Shown one piece after another: positions 12,928 through 21,339 of a stretch of DNA of 38,808 nucleotides. Origin of the DNA: a virus; IMG/VR virus record IMGVR_UViG_3300046501_000669, positions 1 to 38,808 of that record; one strand, given 5' to 3'. Under the pieces are notes generated by a model, which saw only the letters and a program-made list of their open reading frames with translations, searched no databases and had not been told where the DNA came from. The position numbers and the translations under genes are program-made. Within the stretch, counting starts at the first letter, position 1. Each line of letters opens with the position of its first letter.

Positions 12928-13797
12928 GTGGAATGGTTCCGGCTGTACGGCGAGTTTGCCACCGACCCAAAAGTGCAGATGCTCAGTGAAGCGCTACAGC
13001 GTCGTTTGGTGATGCTGTTCTGTCTTGAGTGCAGTAACGGCATTGAAACGTTTCATGTAACGGAACGCGAAGCAGCCATAGCGTTTGCGTTGCGTGTTTC
13101 AGAAGCGGATATCGCAGACACGAAAGCCGTGTTTTTGGCTAAAGGTTTTATCAATGAAGACTGGACGATTCGCAACTGGAGCACCCGGCAATATGAGTCG
13201 GACTCAAGCACAACAAGGGTTAGAGCCTGGAGAGAGAAGAAAAAACTAGAGGCCCAACAGGCCAAACAGGCGCAACAAAGTGAAACGTCACCGAAACGTT
13301 CCAGTAACGCCCCAGAACAGAACAGAACAGATACAGAACAGATACCACCACCTAGCGCGCACGAAGCTTTCGATTCGCGAACGAAATTCGCCATGACCCA
13401 GGAGTGGGAGCCCAACGAACAATCGTTCGCGGCCGTGCTCACCATGAACGGGTTGGATGGCCACGTCTTCGAGCAAGCCGAGCTTCTCGAATTCAAGTCT
13501 TTCTGGATCGCGACCCCCGATGAATACCGCACCCAGGCGAAGTGGGAGCATGCGCTCGCCCAGCACCTGAAACGCGGTTTGCGTCACGACCAAGCTGCCG
13601 GGAGAACCAAACATGCAGCGTCCCAATCTGGATCACCGCAAAATACCCAAGACCATCAAGGCCGTGGTTCCCAAGATCGCAACCCAAGACCTAATCGACC
13701 GAGCGCCCTCGCTGCTCCAGACCGTGTCCGAGCCGCAATCGCAGAGCGAGACACTGCGCAGAACCTTGCTGGACAAGCTCTGGATCAAGATGGCTGA
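12928..13797 (+). CDS. DnaT-like replication initiator / helicase loader
   Basis: 289 residues in the lambda O position, GTG start with GAGGAG eight bases before. The N-terminal 95 residues form a winged-helix-like domain (MEWFRLYGEFATDPKVQML, ATDPKV motif seen in phage replication proteins). A Q/S/N-rich linker (about 95-145) follows, then a DnaT-like C-terminal domain (EWEPNEQSFAAVLTMNG, ELLEFKSFWI, KWEHALAQHLKR). The last 62 codons overlap the next gene in another frame. Direct repeats in the linker-coding DNA (13313-13345) may be the replication origin, as in lambda O. Confidence 0.85.
   Translation: MEWFRLYGEFATDPKVQMLSEALQRRLVMLFCLECSNGIETFHVTEREAAIAFALRVSEADIADTKAVFLAKGFINEDWTIRNWSTRQYESDSSTTRVRAWREKKKLEAQQAKQAQQSETSPKRSSNAPEQNRTDTEQIPPPSAHEAFDSRTKFAMTQEWEPNEQSFAAVLTMNGLDGHVFEQAELLEFKSFWIATPDEYRTQAKWEHALAQHLKRGLRHDQAAGRTKHAASQSGSPQNTQDHQGRGSQDRNPRPNRPSALAAPDRVRAAIAERDTAQNLAGQALDQDG
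13313..13345. repeat. Direct repeats, possible origin
   Basis: CAGAACAGA-type units repeat four times in about 33 bases, at a non-multiple-of-codon pattern, within the linker-coding part of the replication gene. Lambda's origin iterons lie in the matching place of gene O. The units here are short and may just reflect a low-complexity linker. Confidence 0.3.
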
Positions 13798-14365
13798 GAT
13801 GTACGGACATCGCTGGACGTCGAGTTTCGGCTTAGTGGCTGATTCGGACCACACTTGGGCCAAAGTTCTGAAGGACGTGACCGGCGCTCAGATTGCCAAC
13901 GGCCTGAACGCGCTGACGGATCGCGCCAGTGAATTTGACTGGCCGCCACCAGCAAACGTTTTTCGCGCGCTGTGCCTGCAGGTCAAAGGCCTGCCGAGCG
14001 AGACCGATGCATGGTTTGAGGCGGTACAGGGCAGGTACAGTCACGTCGCTGTGCGCGTCGCTGCCGAGGCTACCAGCACGTTTGACCTCAAAACGGCACA
14101 GCCAGACGACAAGACCCTACGTCAACGCTTCGAGCGTAATTACGCCATCGTCATGCGCCGCGCTCAGAACGGCCAGCCGCTGAATGGGCGAATTGCCGAT
14201 GGCATTTGCCATGACAGCTCGCGTTCACCACAGCAGAAACAACTTGAGTATTCACACCAGGAGGCAATGCGCGTGGTTGCAACCCTTGGCATCCCGATTG
14301 ACCCAAAGTCAGCCCGTGCGCAGTTGCTTGCAAGTCTCGGTATCCGGAGGGACAAACATGTCTGA
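13613..14365 (+). CDS. Lambda P-like helicase-recruiting protein
   Basis: 250 residues. The middle (LLDKLWIKMAEMYGHRWTSSFG, ITGAQ-type GAQIANGLNAL and FDWPPPANVFRALC) matches the phage replication P family, which recruits host DnaB to the origin. GGGAG lies eight bases before ATG. The first 185 bases overlap the upstream gene in a different frame; third-position GC is high in this frame in the overlap, suggesting this frame is the main constrained one. The start could be later (a Met at about residue 60), but that would remove a well-formed ribosome site. Confidence 0.8.
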   Translation: MQRPNLDHRKIPKTIKAVVPKIATQDLIDRAPSLLQTVSEPQSQSETLRRTLLDKLWIKMAEMYGHRWTSSFGLVADSDHTWAKVLKDVTGAQIANGLNALTDRASEFDWPPPANVFRALCLQVKGLPSETDAWFEAVQGRYSHVAVRVAAEATSTFDLKTAQPDDKTLRQRFERNYAIVMRRAQNGQPLNGRIADGICHDSSRSPQQKQLEYSHQEAMRVVATLGIPIDPKSARAQLLASLGIRRDKHV

Positions 14366-14801
14366 GTTTCGACCGATTTCGTTTGTGGTGCCGGGAGAGC
14401 CCCAAGGCAAGGGGAGGGCGCGAATCGCCAAGGCTGGCAAGGCCGCAAGACTATATACGCCAGCTAAAACCGTGGCCTATGAAGGCCTAGTTGCATTGGC
14501 AGCTCAAGGTGCAATGCGTGGCCGTGGATTGATTCATGGGCCGGTCTTGATCGAGCTGCGCATGCTTCACGCAGTGCCCCAGTCGATGTCAAAAAAACGG
14601 AAGGCGTTGGCGCTGTCCGGCGCGATTCCATGCATGAAGAAACCGGATACGGATAACGTCTTGAAAGCAATTTGTGACGCCTGCAACGGCGTGGTGTGGC
14701 GTGACGACGTTCAGGCCACTGACGGTATGTTTCGCCGTCGCTGGTCAGAAACACCCGGCGTGCATGTTCGTATCATTCCGCTGATGGGGGAAACAGTATG
14801 A
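14358..14801 (+). CDS. rusA: RusA-family Holliday junction resolvase
   Basis: 147 residues, CGGAGG seven bases before ATG. RusA signatures: VVPGEPQGKGRAR at the N-terminus, KKPDTDNVLKAICDACNGVVWRDD with the catalytic aspartates, then the C-terminal strand. It overlaps the preceding gene by eight bases and the next by four, so it is translationally coupled. It resolves branched DNA during phage recombination and packaging. Confidence 0.95.
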   Translation: MSEFRPISFVVPGEPQGKGRARIAKAGKAARLYTPAKTVAYEGLVALAAQGAMRGRGLIHGPVLIELRMLHAVPQSMSKKRKALALSGAIPCMKKPDTDNVLKAICDACNGVVWRDDVQATDGMFRRRWSETPGVHVRIIPLMGETV

Positions 14802-15388
14802 ATCTCAACTCAGCACGTCAGGCCTGGCATGACAGCTCGTACAACCGATCACGCAGCGGGCTACTCGGGCTTGAGGAGCGTTGCCAGCTTGGTACCGCAA
14901 TACAGGTCACTGACTGGGGCGTCACAGCGCGGCATGCCGAGCACAGCACCCTTGCCGGCTGGATTCAGTCTGCAATCGCCAAGCTGCATCCGCAGGTGCG
15001 TGTCTTTGGCGAGTTCATGTATGCGGCCGAGCGCGACGATGACATTCGGGAAACGGCCGAGGAAGTGATTTGTGGGCTGACCCTGTCCAAAACGCCCCGC
15101 ATGACCGCAGCGAAGAAGGGGAAGGCGCTCTATGTGGTCAAGGGCGTCATGCACCGCTACCAATACATGCACCAGGGCGGCCAATCGGCCAACCCTGACC
15201 CGCTCAGCAAGCCGGAGGTATTCCGGGCTTGGCTGTTTGATCATTACGGGGTGAGGCTCAATTCGGTGCAATGGACGCGGGAGTGGGAAGGGCTGATACA
15301 GCTCTGCTTCGAGTGCTGTGAAGACGTGGATCGGATGGCGCTGAGCCCGGTAGCGGCTGTGATTTACCAGATGCGTTCGGCAGCTTAA
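14798..15388 (+). CDS. Probable late antiterminator (Q position)
   Basis: 196 residues, start in an ATGA overlap with rusA. It is the last gene of the rightward early operon, the usual place of Q-type antiterminators. The sequence is helical with a C-terminal pair of cysteines (CFECCEDVD) and a conserved-looking WTREWEGLI segment. I cannot align it with confidence to lambda Q, so the function rests mainly on position and on intrinsic terminators found downstream in the late operon. It could also be a transcription activator of late genes. Confidence 0.6.
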   Translation: MNLNSARQAWHDSSYNRSRSGLLGLEERCQLGTAIQVTDWGVTARHAEHSTLAGWIQSAIAKLHPQVRVFGEFMYAAERDDDIRETAEEVICGLTLSKTPRMTAAKKGKALYVVKGVMHRYQYMHQGGQSANPDPLSKPEVFRAWLFDHYGVRLNSVQWTREWEGLIQLCFECCEDVDRMALSPVAAVIYQMRSAA

Positions 15389-15690
15389 TCGACCGTTTCA
15401 CGGCCGGATGTTATATGCAGAGGACCAAACTCAACGACGGCACCCTGGGCACGCATGGTGTCAGCAATGCGGTCTAACTCATCGTCGTTCAACGTCAGCA
15501 GCGCAGCCATGTAGAAATGCATGTGCTGGCCAAGCGTACGGGGATCGCTACCGCCCGTGTACTTGCGCCATTGGCCGCCCTGCGCAAGACCTGAGAGATC
15601 TGCCATTTGCTGGCTGGTGTAATCAAGGTCTTTTTTCAGCTGCGCCAAGCTCTCCGCACTGGGCGGCGAGTAATTTTCAATACGTTTCAT
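15385..15690 (-). CDS. HTH-like small phage regulator
   Basis: 101 residues, leftward, its stop overlapping the Q-position stop within TTAA. The segment LKKDLDYTSQQMADLSGLAQGGQWRKYTGG looks like a Cro/XRE-type helix-turn-helix with a degenerate recognition helix. Such proteins are common in Pseudomonas prophages at the end of the early operon. The target is unknown. The convergent arrangement implies antisense overlap with late readthrough. Confidence 0.65.
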   Translation of the reverse strand: MKRIENYSPPSAESLAQLKKDLDYTSQQMADLSGLAQGGQWRKYTGGSDPRTLGQHMHFYMAALLTLNDDELDRIADTMRAQGAVVEFGPLHITSGRETVD

Positions 15691-15729
15691 TGGATGCTCT
15701 GCCCCGGATGACCGGGGCTTGAAAGAAGG

Positions 15730-15915
15730 TCAGGCCAAGTGCTGGACGATTGAGACCAGAACAAATACACCGAGCGCCATCCCTGCGCCAAGCGCAAACG
15801 GCAATAGGGCTTTCTTGGAGGTATCTGGACGCAGTGAGCGTTCGTGCATCTGTGTGTTGAACGCAGCGACTTCGGATCGCAGCTGGTTCAGATCTTCTGA
15901 CTGGTTGGTACTCAT
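15730..15915 (-). CDS. Small C-tail membrane protein A
   Basis: 61 residues. Soluble helical N-terminus (LNQLRSEVAAFNTQMHERS) and one C-terminal membrane segment (LLPFALGAGMALGVFVLVSIV). AGG lies about eight bases before ATG. It shares the PFALGA core and topology with the next gene, so the two look like paralogues. Function unknown; regulation of the membrane during lysogeny or lysis is possible. Confidence 0.6.
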   Translation of the reverse strand: MSTNQSEDLNQLRSEVAAFNTQMHERSLRPDTSKKALLPFALGAGMALGVFVLVSIVQHLA

Positions 15916-16038
15916 AGCTCATCCTCATGAAGAAGGTAGCGGGACGCCTTGCTAAGCGGCCCTTCGTCTAACTGTGAACTCGATAGGGCGAAAACTCAAG
16001 TTCAACATGGAAGTGCCCCGGTTGGCCGGGGCTTGGAA

Positions 16039-16230
16039 TTACTTGGTCAAAAAGCTGAACAGGGCCACCAATGCCGCCACCAGACTTGCTCCAACCGCGA
16101 ACGGATAAAACATCGCCTCCCTTTTCATTTTTTCTTCTTCAGCGTTGAGCTTGCGGGTTTCGGCCATAAACTTGCGGATCTCAACGCTGAGCTTTTCAAG
16201 TTCCAATTCTTCGCGTGTCTCACGATTCAT
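16039..16230 (-). CDS. Small C-tail membrane protein B
   Basis: 63 residues from the ATG at 16230 (AGGA six bases upstream). The N-terminal 38 residues are a highly charged coiled coil (EELELEKLSVEIRKFMAE) and the C-terminus is one membrane segment (FYPFAVGASLVAALVALFSF) ending LTK. Same layout and PFA(V/L)GA core as its leftward neighbour. An upstream frame extension to 16284 has no ribosome site. Confidence 0.65.
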   Translation of the reverse strand: MNRETREELELEKLSVEIRKFMAETRKLNAEEEKMKREAMFYPFAVGASLVAALVALFSFLTK

Positions 16231-16378
16231 GCTTCGTCCTATCGGGTTTTGGGTCGCGCTTGTTGCGTTTCCCTTGGTGTGCATTATGTACCTTTAGGGT
16301 ACGCATCTCAACGGTTCGATAGAATTCAGCGCTGTTTTTCGGCTCTTTGATGTGACTAAAAATTACAAAATGCTCCGC

Positions 16379-16410
16379 TTGACGTTCCCGCTCGGCTGGG
16401 GCAGCATATT
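16379..16410 (+). promoter_or_regulatory. Candidate late promoter
   Basis: TTGACG at 16379-16384 followed by CATATT at 16405-16410 (spacer 20) or CAGCAT at 16402 (spacer 17). It lies about 45 bases before an intrinsic terminator, the arrangement of lambda PR' and its early terminator that Q overrides. A boxA-like GCTCTTTGA is at 16342-16350. The -10 is poor, so this is tentative. Confidence 0.25.
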
Positions 16411-16443
16411 TCCCACATTACGAAGCTACGCAAGCATTTTGAA

Positions 16444-16467
16444 AACCCGCCGGTGAGCGGGTTTTTT
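16444..16467 (+). terminator. Intrinsic terminator before late operon
   Basis: AACCCGC / GCGGGTT with a 6-base loop, followed by a run of six T. A clear rightward Rho-independent terminator that any transcript from PR or a late promoter must pass to reach the late genes, so it implies antitermination. It also lies just past the 3' end of the leftward lipoprotein gene. Confidence 0.8.
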
Positions 16468-16475
16468 GTTGATTG

Positions 16476-17060
16476 TTACTGCCCTTTTCGAGGTGGTTTA
16501 CGCGAAAGCTCTGCATCATTGATCCAGTCCTGCAGTTGCTTTAGCCCCGGTCCGTCTAGTTGTCTCACTTGTTCACTACTGAAAGGTTCCGCATGCGGAC
16601 GGCCCGGAGTGCCTGGACGCCCGGGAGTTGGCGCGGTGGCATAGCCAAAAAAACTACCGGCTTCTTGAAGCGTTCCCTTGCCACCTAAAGTGTCTTTGGG
16701 CAGGGCAACAATGTTGACGAACTTGAGAGTGATGGTGTTACCGCTTTGAGAAGTCGCTGTAGATGAGACTCCGCCACCGATGGTGGTGCTGGTTGTTACA
16801 CCTTCCGCGACCGGCCTAGCGAAATCAATTTTCAGGTTTCCATCTTGCTTTGAACTGGCAGTGATATTGAATGTGACTGATCCGTCGGAGGCAATCAGCC
16901 CCGTCGTCATATCCCCTTCCGCAGTTTTCAAAGCCTTGAGTCCTTCGCCTAGCTGTGTCATCGCGGTTACAAATGACAACTCCCCGACCTCTGGCTGCTT
17001 TTGAAATAACGCACAGCCTGACAGCAGAAGAGCTGCCGCAACAGTCAATAAGCGGTACAT
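16476..17060 (-). CDS. Lipoprotein, probable lysogenic-conversion gene
   Basis: 194 residues from the ATG at 17060, which has AAGGAG six bases upstream. A short signal peptide (MYRLLTVAAALLLSGC) with lipobox LSGC puts the lipid on Cys16. Ala at +2 favours the outer membrane. The middle has beta-like repeats rich in T, S and G (SDGSVTFNITASSKQDGNLKI) and then VNIVALPKD; the C-terminus has a PGRPGTPGRP linker and a basic tail. The K/T/G beta pattern faintly resembles the trypco2 domain seen in bacterial conflict genes, at low confidence. It is leftward, opposite to the late genes, so it is probably expressed in the lysogen. Confidence 0.7.
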   Translation of the reverse strand: MYRLLTVAAALLLSGCALFQKQPEVGELSFVTAMTQLGEGLKALKTAEGDMTTGLIASDGSVTFNITASSKQDGNLKIDFARPVAEGVTTSTTIGGGVSSTATSQSGNTITLKFVNIVALPKDTLGGKGTLQEAGSFFGYATAPTPGRPGTPGRPHAEPFSSEQVRQLDGPGLKQLQDWINDAELSRKPPRKGQ

Positions 17061-17253
17061 ATTGTTCTCCTTATTGTTTAGCGCGAAATGCGCTGAGTTA
17101 GTTGTAGGAGAAGGCGAGGTCACTAAACTTCTAGGTTAAAATCTTTTTAAGAACGAGTTGCTATTGTTTTCGTGGTTCTAAGTCGCTACATCACTAGCCT
17201 CTACAACCATCCTTTTCTCAGCTCCCATTGGGAGGTCGTCGAGATGTCTCCCC

Positions 17254-17580
17254 ATGCCCGAAAAACCAGACACCTGGTCAGCCCTCATTGCATGGGCTGA
17301 CCAGCACTCCCACGCGCTCTACGCCATCGCACTGTCAGGCGCAGTCGGCGCGTTACGTATCATCTACGGAGGCGGGGCACTGCGGCAGGCGGTGCTTGAG
17401 GCATGTCTCTGCGCGCTCATCACAGCCGGGGCGTTCCCGTTGCTGGAGTACTTCGAGTTGCCACAGAACATGGCGGCAGCCGTTGGCGCGTTCGTTGGTG
17501 CGTTGGGAATGAAGAAGATCGCCGCCCTGGCTGATCGTTTTTCTGACCTGAAACTGCCGAACCGTAATTCCAATCAATAA
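17254..17580 (+). CDS. Holin
   Basis: 108 residues with three hydrophobic segments (about 22-38, 47-62, 70-88) and a charged C-terminus, typical of phage holins (SALIAWADQHSHALYAIALSG, LITAGAFPLLEYF). It opens the late region, about 20 kb from the endolysin. Its ribosome site GGAGG is 18 bases from the ATG, longer than usual; a small 18-codon frame starting at 17244 sits better on it (see findings). It should form the membrane lesion that times lysis. Confidence 0.85.
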   Translation: MPEKPDTWSALIAWADQHSHALYAIALSGAVGALRIIYGGGALRQAVLEACLCALITAGAFPLLEYFELPQNMAAAVGAFVGALGMKKIAALADRFSDLKLPNRNSNQ

Positions 17581-17605
17581 CCTGCCGACTTCATGAGGCC
17601 CGGAA

Positions 17606-18088
17606 ATGGCGTACACAGAATATTCAACGATTACCGCTGATAGCCCCGAAGAGCTGGCAAGCGCCTTGATAGATAGTTTCGGAGACGGCTGGCAGCCCTA
17701 CGGCGACCCGGTGTGCATCACGCTACAGCAGGTCGGGAAAAGCTTTCGCTTGATGCAGGCTGTCGTCAAAGGAACGCCGGATGGTGGCGGAGAGGGCGGT
17801 GGCCCAACCCCGGTCACCTCTGAAGACATAACCGACGCTACTGCGACCGGTAAGGCTGTATTGATCAGTGCCGATGCGGCGGCTGCACGTACTGCGATAG
17901 GAGCGGGCACCTCCGACTTTGGTGGTAGTTACACTCAACTCATCGATACACCAAACATTCCAGCGGCTCCCCCGGTCGGTGACGCAGCCAAGCTTCAGGC
18001 CGGTACCGATACTGTGGCCAGCTTGTGGTCGGCCAAGATGATCAGCGATGAAATCAAACGCCAGATAGCAGCAATTCCACCACCTTGA
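17606..18088 (+). CDS. DUF1737 / head-fibre-like protein
   Basis: 160 residues. N-terminal DUF1737-like block (ITADSPEELASALIDSFGDGWQPYG), then a Gly/Pro linker, then the pattern GKAVLISADAAAARTAIGAGTSDF, which is seen in phage tail and head fibres. Ribosome site GAGG seven bases before ATG. Placed between holin and terminase. Perhaps a decoration or fibre protein, but the role is unclear. Confidence 0.7.
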   Translation: MAYTEYSTITADSPEELASALIDSFGDGWQPYGDPVCITLQQVGKSFRLMQAVVKGTPDGGGEGGGPTPVTSEDITDATATGKAVLISADAAAARTAIGAGTSDFGGSYTQLIDTPNIPAAPPVGDAAKLQAGTDTVASLWSAKMISDEIKRQIAAIPPP

Positions 18089-18115
18089 TGGATTGGTGCC
18101 CCGGTTTATTGATGC

Positions 18116-18136
18116 AAAGCCGCCGCGTGCGGTTTT
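18116..18136 (+). terminator. Possible terminator before terminase
   Basis: AAAGCCGC / GCGGTTTT with a 5-base loop and a T-rich end (TTTTCTTGTTT). An eight-pair stem with one G-U. It lies between the fibre-like gene and terminase, another spot where antitermination would be needed. Confidence 0.5.
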
Positions 18137-18157
18137 CTTGTTTGTGGGGTTTATGAA

Positions 18158-18610
18158 ATGGCAGCCGGTAGGCCAAGCAAGTACAAGGCGGAGTACGCCA
18201 CTCAGGCGCACAAGCTGTGTTTGCTCGGTGCAACTGACGATGAGTTGGCAGACTTTTTCGAGGTGTCGGCGTCCACGCTCAACCTCTGGAAGCTCAGCCA
18301 CAAGCCTTTTTCGGAGTCCATAAAAAAGGGCAAGGCTGCGGCTGACAGCGAGGTGGCGAGCAAGTTGTTTCACCGGGCGACCGGTTATGAGCATCCCGAC
18401 CTGGATATTCGTGTGGTCAGCGGCCGTATCGTGCAAACCGAACTGACCAAGCATTACCCGCCTGACACCACCGCTGCGATTTTCTGGCTGAAGAATCGCC
18501 AGCCCAAGCAGTGGCGAGACAAGCAGGAGGTTGATCACACCAGCTCGGATGGCAGCATGACCCCGACACGTATTGAATTGGTGGCTTACCATGGTGACGG
18601 CGACGATTAA
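18158..18610 (+). CDS. terS: Terminase small subunit
   Basis: 150 residues. N-terminal helix-turn-helix (MAAGRPSKYKAEYATQAHKLCLLGATDDELADFFEVS) recognises the packaging site; then ESIKKGKAAADSEVASKLFHRATGYEHP and KQWRDKQEV, typical of small terminase subunits. The large subunit starts 20 bases before its end. Forms the DNA-recognition ring of the packaging motor. Confidence 0.9.
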   Translation: MAAGRPSKYKAEYATQAHKLCLLGATDDELADFFEVSASTLNLWKLSHKPFSESIKKGKAAADSEVASKLFHRATGYEHPDLDIRVVSGRIVQTELTKHYPPDTTAAIFWLKNRQPKQWRDKQEVDHTSSDGSMTPTRIELVAYHGDGDD

Positions 18611-19820
18611 GCTGCCGCCCAAGCTGGTCAAAGTGTTTGCCAGGCCCCGAGGGGCGTTGCGTTATCGCGGTGCCCACGGCGGGCGAGGTTCGGGCAAGTC
18701 GTTCAATTTCGCCAAGATGGCGGCGATCTGGGGTGTGGTTGAGCCGTTGCGGATTCTCTGTACGCGAGAGCTGCAAGACTCGATCAAAGAGTCATTCCAC
18801 GCCGAGCTGAAGAATGCTATCGCTTCTGAGCCATGGCTGGCGGCGGCCTATGACGTAGGCGTCGATTACCTGCGCGGGCGCAACGGTACGGAGTTCATCT
18901 TCAAGGGTCTGCGCCACAACATCGGGTCGGTTAAGTCCACGGCCCAGATCGATCTGTGCATTGTTGAGGAAGCCGAAGACGTACCTGAAGCGTCGTGGCA
19001 GGCATTAGAGCCGACCATCCGGGCCGACAAGTCTGAGATCTGGGTGATCTGGAATCCCCGGCTGGACGGCAGCCCGGTCGATCAGCGTTTTATAAAGAAC
19101 CTACCGCCACGCTCGGCCGTCGTCGAGATGAACTACACGGATAACCCGTGGTTCACCCATGTCCTGGAAGAGCAGCGGCAGCACCAGCAGCGCACGCTTG
19201 ATCCCGAAACCTATAATCACATCTGGAAGGGTTCCTATCTCAAGCAGAGCAAGGCATCGATCTTCACCGGTAGATGGCGGGTCGACAGCTTTACGCCGGG
19301 GCCAGACTGGGACGGGCCTTATCACGGGCTGGATTTTGGCTTTGCCAATGATCCAACCGCTGGGGTCAAGTGCTGGGTTCACGACAACACGCTGTACATC
19401 GAGCGTGAGGCGGGCAAGGTCGGCTTGGAACTGGACGAAACCGCTGATTACTTGGCTCAACGAATTCCGGGGATCGACCTGCACACCATCCGCGCTGATA
19501 ACGCCCGGCCGGAGTCCATCAGCTACCTGAAGCGCGCCGACCCGGAGGGCAAGCGCAAGCATCTGCCCAAGATAGTCGCGTGTGAGAAGGGCAAGGGCAG
19601 CGTGGAAGATGGCATCGCTCACATCAAGAGTTACACCGAAGTGGTCATCCACACCCGCTGCGTTGAAGTGCAGAACGAGTTCCTGAATTACACCTACAAG
19701 GTCGACCGTCTGACGGGCGATGTGCTGCCGATCATCGTCGATGCGTTCAACCACTACATCGACGCCATCCGCTACGCGCTGGAACCACTCATGAAGCGCA
19801 AACGCAGTATTTTTAGTTAA
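18591..19820 (+). CDS. terL: Terminase large subunit (PBSX type)
   Basis: 409 residues. Walker A GGRGSGKS (30-37), Walker [12 protein letters not shown] (about 120-130) and the nuclease acidic residues D248 (GLDFGF), ADNARPES and [13 protein letters not shown]. The ATG at 18591 (GGTGG upstream) was chosen over a TTG at 18573. It packages DNA into the prohead by ATP hydrolysis and cuts concatemers. Overlaps the small subunit by 20 bases. Confidence 0.95.
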   Translation: MVTATIKLPPKLVKVFARPRGALRYRGAHGGRGSGKSFNFAKMAAIWGVVEPLRILCTRELQDSIKESFHAELKNAIASEPWLAAAYDVGVDYLRGRNGTEFIFKGLRHNIGSVKSTAQIDLCIVEEAEDVPEASWQALEPTIRADKSEIWVIWNPRLDGSPVDQRFIKNLPPRSAVVEMNYTDNPWFTHVLEEQRQHQQRTLDPETYNHIWKGSYLKQSKASIFTGRWRVDSFTPGPDWDGPYHGLDFGFANDPTAGVKCWVHDNTLYIEREAGKVGLELDETADYLAQRIPGIDLHTIRADNARPESISYLKRADPEGKRKHLPKIVACEKGKGSVEDGIAHIKSYTEVVIHTRCVEVQNEFLNYTYKVDRLTGDVLPIIVDAFNHYIDAIRYALEPLMKRKRSIFS

Positions 19821-19830
19821 AGGTATCGGC

Positions 19831-21339
19831 ATGTGGCCATTCGATCTGTTCAGCCGTAAGGAGAACGCCCAGACATCGCCTGCGAACGCAGCGAGCGTTT
19901 TCTCTACCGATTTAGGGCCGCTTGTGACCCGCAAACCCGGCGCTCAGATCCTTCAAGCCGCCTTGCCGACAGCACCCAGCGTTACCATGGACAGCGTCTC
20001 ACCGATGAAACTCGAATTGGCGGGCACCTTGATTCCCGACGCGCAGTTGGGCTGGTATGCCTCTCAGGGTTTCATCGGTTATGCAACGTGCGCTTTGATT
20101 GCTCAGCATTGGCTGGTGGACAAGGCCTGTTCAATGACCGGGCGTGATGCTATCCGCCAAGGCTACGAAATCAATGGCGATAACCCTGAAGCGATTGAGC
20201 TGATCAAGAAGGCGGACAAACGCCGGGGCATCAATGCCTTGATGCGTGAGTTCGTGCATATGGGGCGAGTGTTTGGCGTTCGCATTGCGGTGTTCAAGGT
20301 TGAAAGCACGGACCCCGAGTTCTATGAAAAGCCGTTCAACCTCGATGGCGTAACGCCGGGCAGCTACAAGGGCATTGCGCAAATTGATCCGTATTGGATT
20401 ACCCCTGAATTGGATGCCGGCGCGCTGCAGGATCCGGCAAACCTCAAGTTCTATGAGCCCACTTTTTACCGAATCGGCCCCCAGCGTTACCATCGCTCTC
20501 ATCTGGCGATCTACATCCCGCATCCGGTGGCTGACGTGCTCAAGCCAGGTTATCAGTACGGCGGCGTAAGCGTGCCCCAGCGCATTTACGAGCGAGTTTA
20601 TGCAGCAGAAAGAACAGCCAACGAAGCGCCGCAGCTGGCGATGACCAAACGGCTGACCACTTTTAAAGTTCCGGATGCCGCATTGGGCAACCCGCAGAAA
20701 GTAGCCGAGGTGCTGCAGGGCGTTATCGAAAACCGGGACAACTTTGGCGTCTGGACCATTGGGCCTGATGACACTGTGTCCCAGATTGATACCAGCCTTG
20801 CCGATCTGGATGCGGTGATCATGAGCCAGTATCAGTTGGTGGCTGCGATTGCCAACGTTCCAGCGACCAAGCTGCTCGGAACCACGCCTAAGGGTTTCAA
20901 TGCCACGGGCGATTACGAGGAGGCCAGCTACCGCGAGGAGCTGGAAAGCATACAGGCCAACGACCTGACGCCCTTACTGGAGCGCCACCACGCGCTGGTC
21001 ATGCGCTCGGACGTTGCGCCGAAACTCAACATAGAGCCAATTCAGACCACCGTGGACTGGCGCGCCTTGGACAGCCCAACCGCCCAGGAGTGGACCACGT
21101 TGAACAAGACCAAAGCCGAAACCGACAAGATCCTGTTTGATACCGGAGCCATTGACGGCGTGGACATACGCCGCCGTGTCGCGGCAGACAAAGATTCGGA
21201 CCATTACGGGCTTGAAGGGGAATTGACTGATGCCGGTGAAACTGACGAAGACGCGTCAGCGCTGGGTCGCAAACCGCCAGACGGCGACGATCAAGGGAAC
21301 GAGGCTGGCTTACCCGGCAGCGCCAGCGGCGCGGTTTGA
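19831..21339 (+). CDS. Portal protein (DUF1073/Phage_portal_3)
   Basis: 502 residues, ten bases after terminase. Characteristic segments: [32 protein letters not shown]-like [11 protein letters not shown], the [18 protein letters not shown] block conserved in DUF1073 portals, and an acidic C-terminal tail. Twelve-subunit portal through which DNA enters. The same family name has been tied to anti-CBASS Acb1 in some databases; the paired HxT motifs needed for that activity are not visible. Confidence 0.9.
   Translation: MWPFDLFSRKENAQTSPANAASVFSTDLGPLVTRKPGAQILQAALPTAPSVTMDSVSPMKLELAGTLIPDAQLGWYASQGFIGYATCALIAQHWLVDKACSMTGRDAIRQGYEINGDNPEAIELIKKADKRRGINALMREFVHMGRVFGVRIAVFKVESTDPEFYEKPFNLDGVTPGSYKGIAQIDPYWITPELDAGALQDPANLKFYEPTFYRIGPQRYHRSHLAIYIPHPVADVLKPGYQYGGVSVPQRIYERVYAAERTANEAPQLAMTKRLTTFKVPDAALGNPQKVAEVLQGVIENRDNFGVWTIGPDDTVSQIDTSLADLDAVIMSQYQLVAAIANVPATKLLGTTPKGFNATGDYEEASYREELESIQANDLTPLLERHHALVMRSDVAPKLNIEPIQTTVDWRALDSPTAQEWTTLNKTKAETDKILFDTGAIDGVDIRRRVAADKDSDHYGLEGELTDAGETDEDASALGRKPPDGDDQGNEAGLPGSASGAV

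Noticed and set aside
19831-21339. Anti-CBASS Acb1 function for the DUF1073 protein
   Set aside because: The name is attached to this family in some databases, but the paired HxT motifs are not visible and the gene sits exactly in the portal position.
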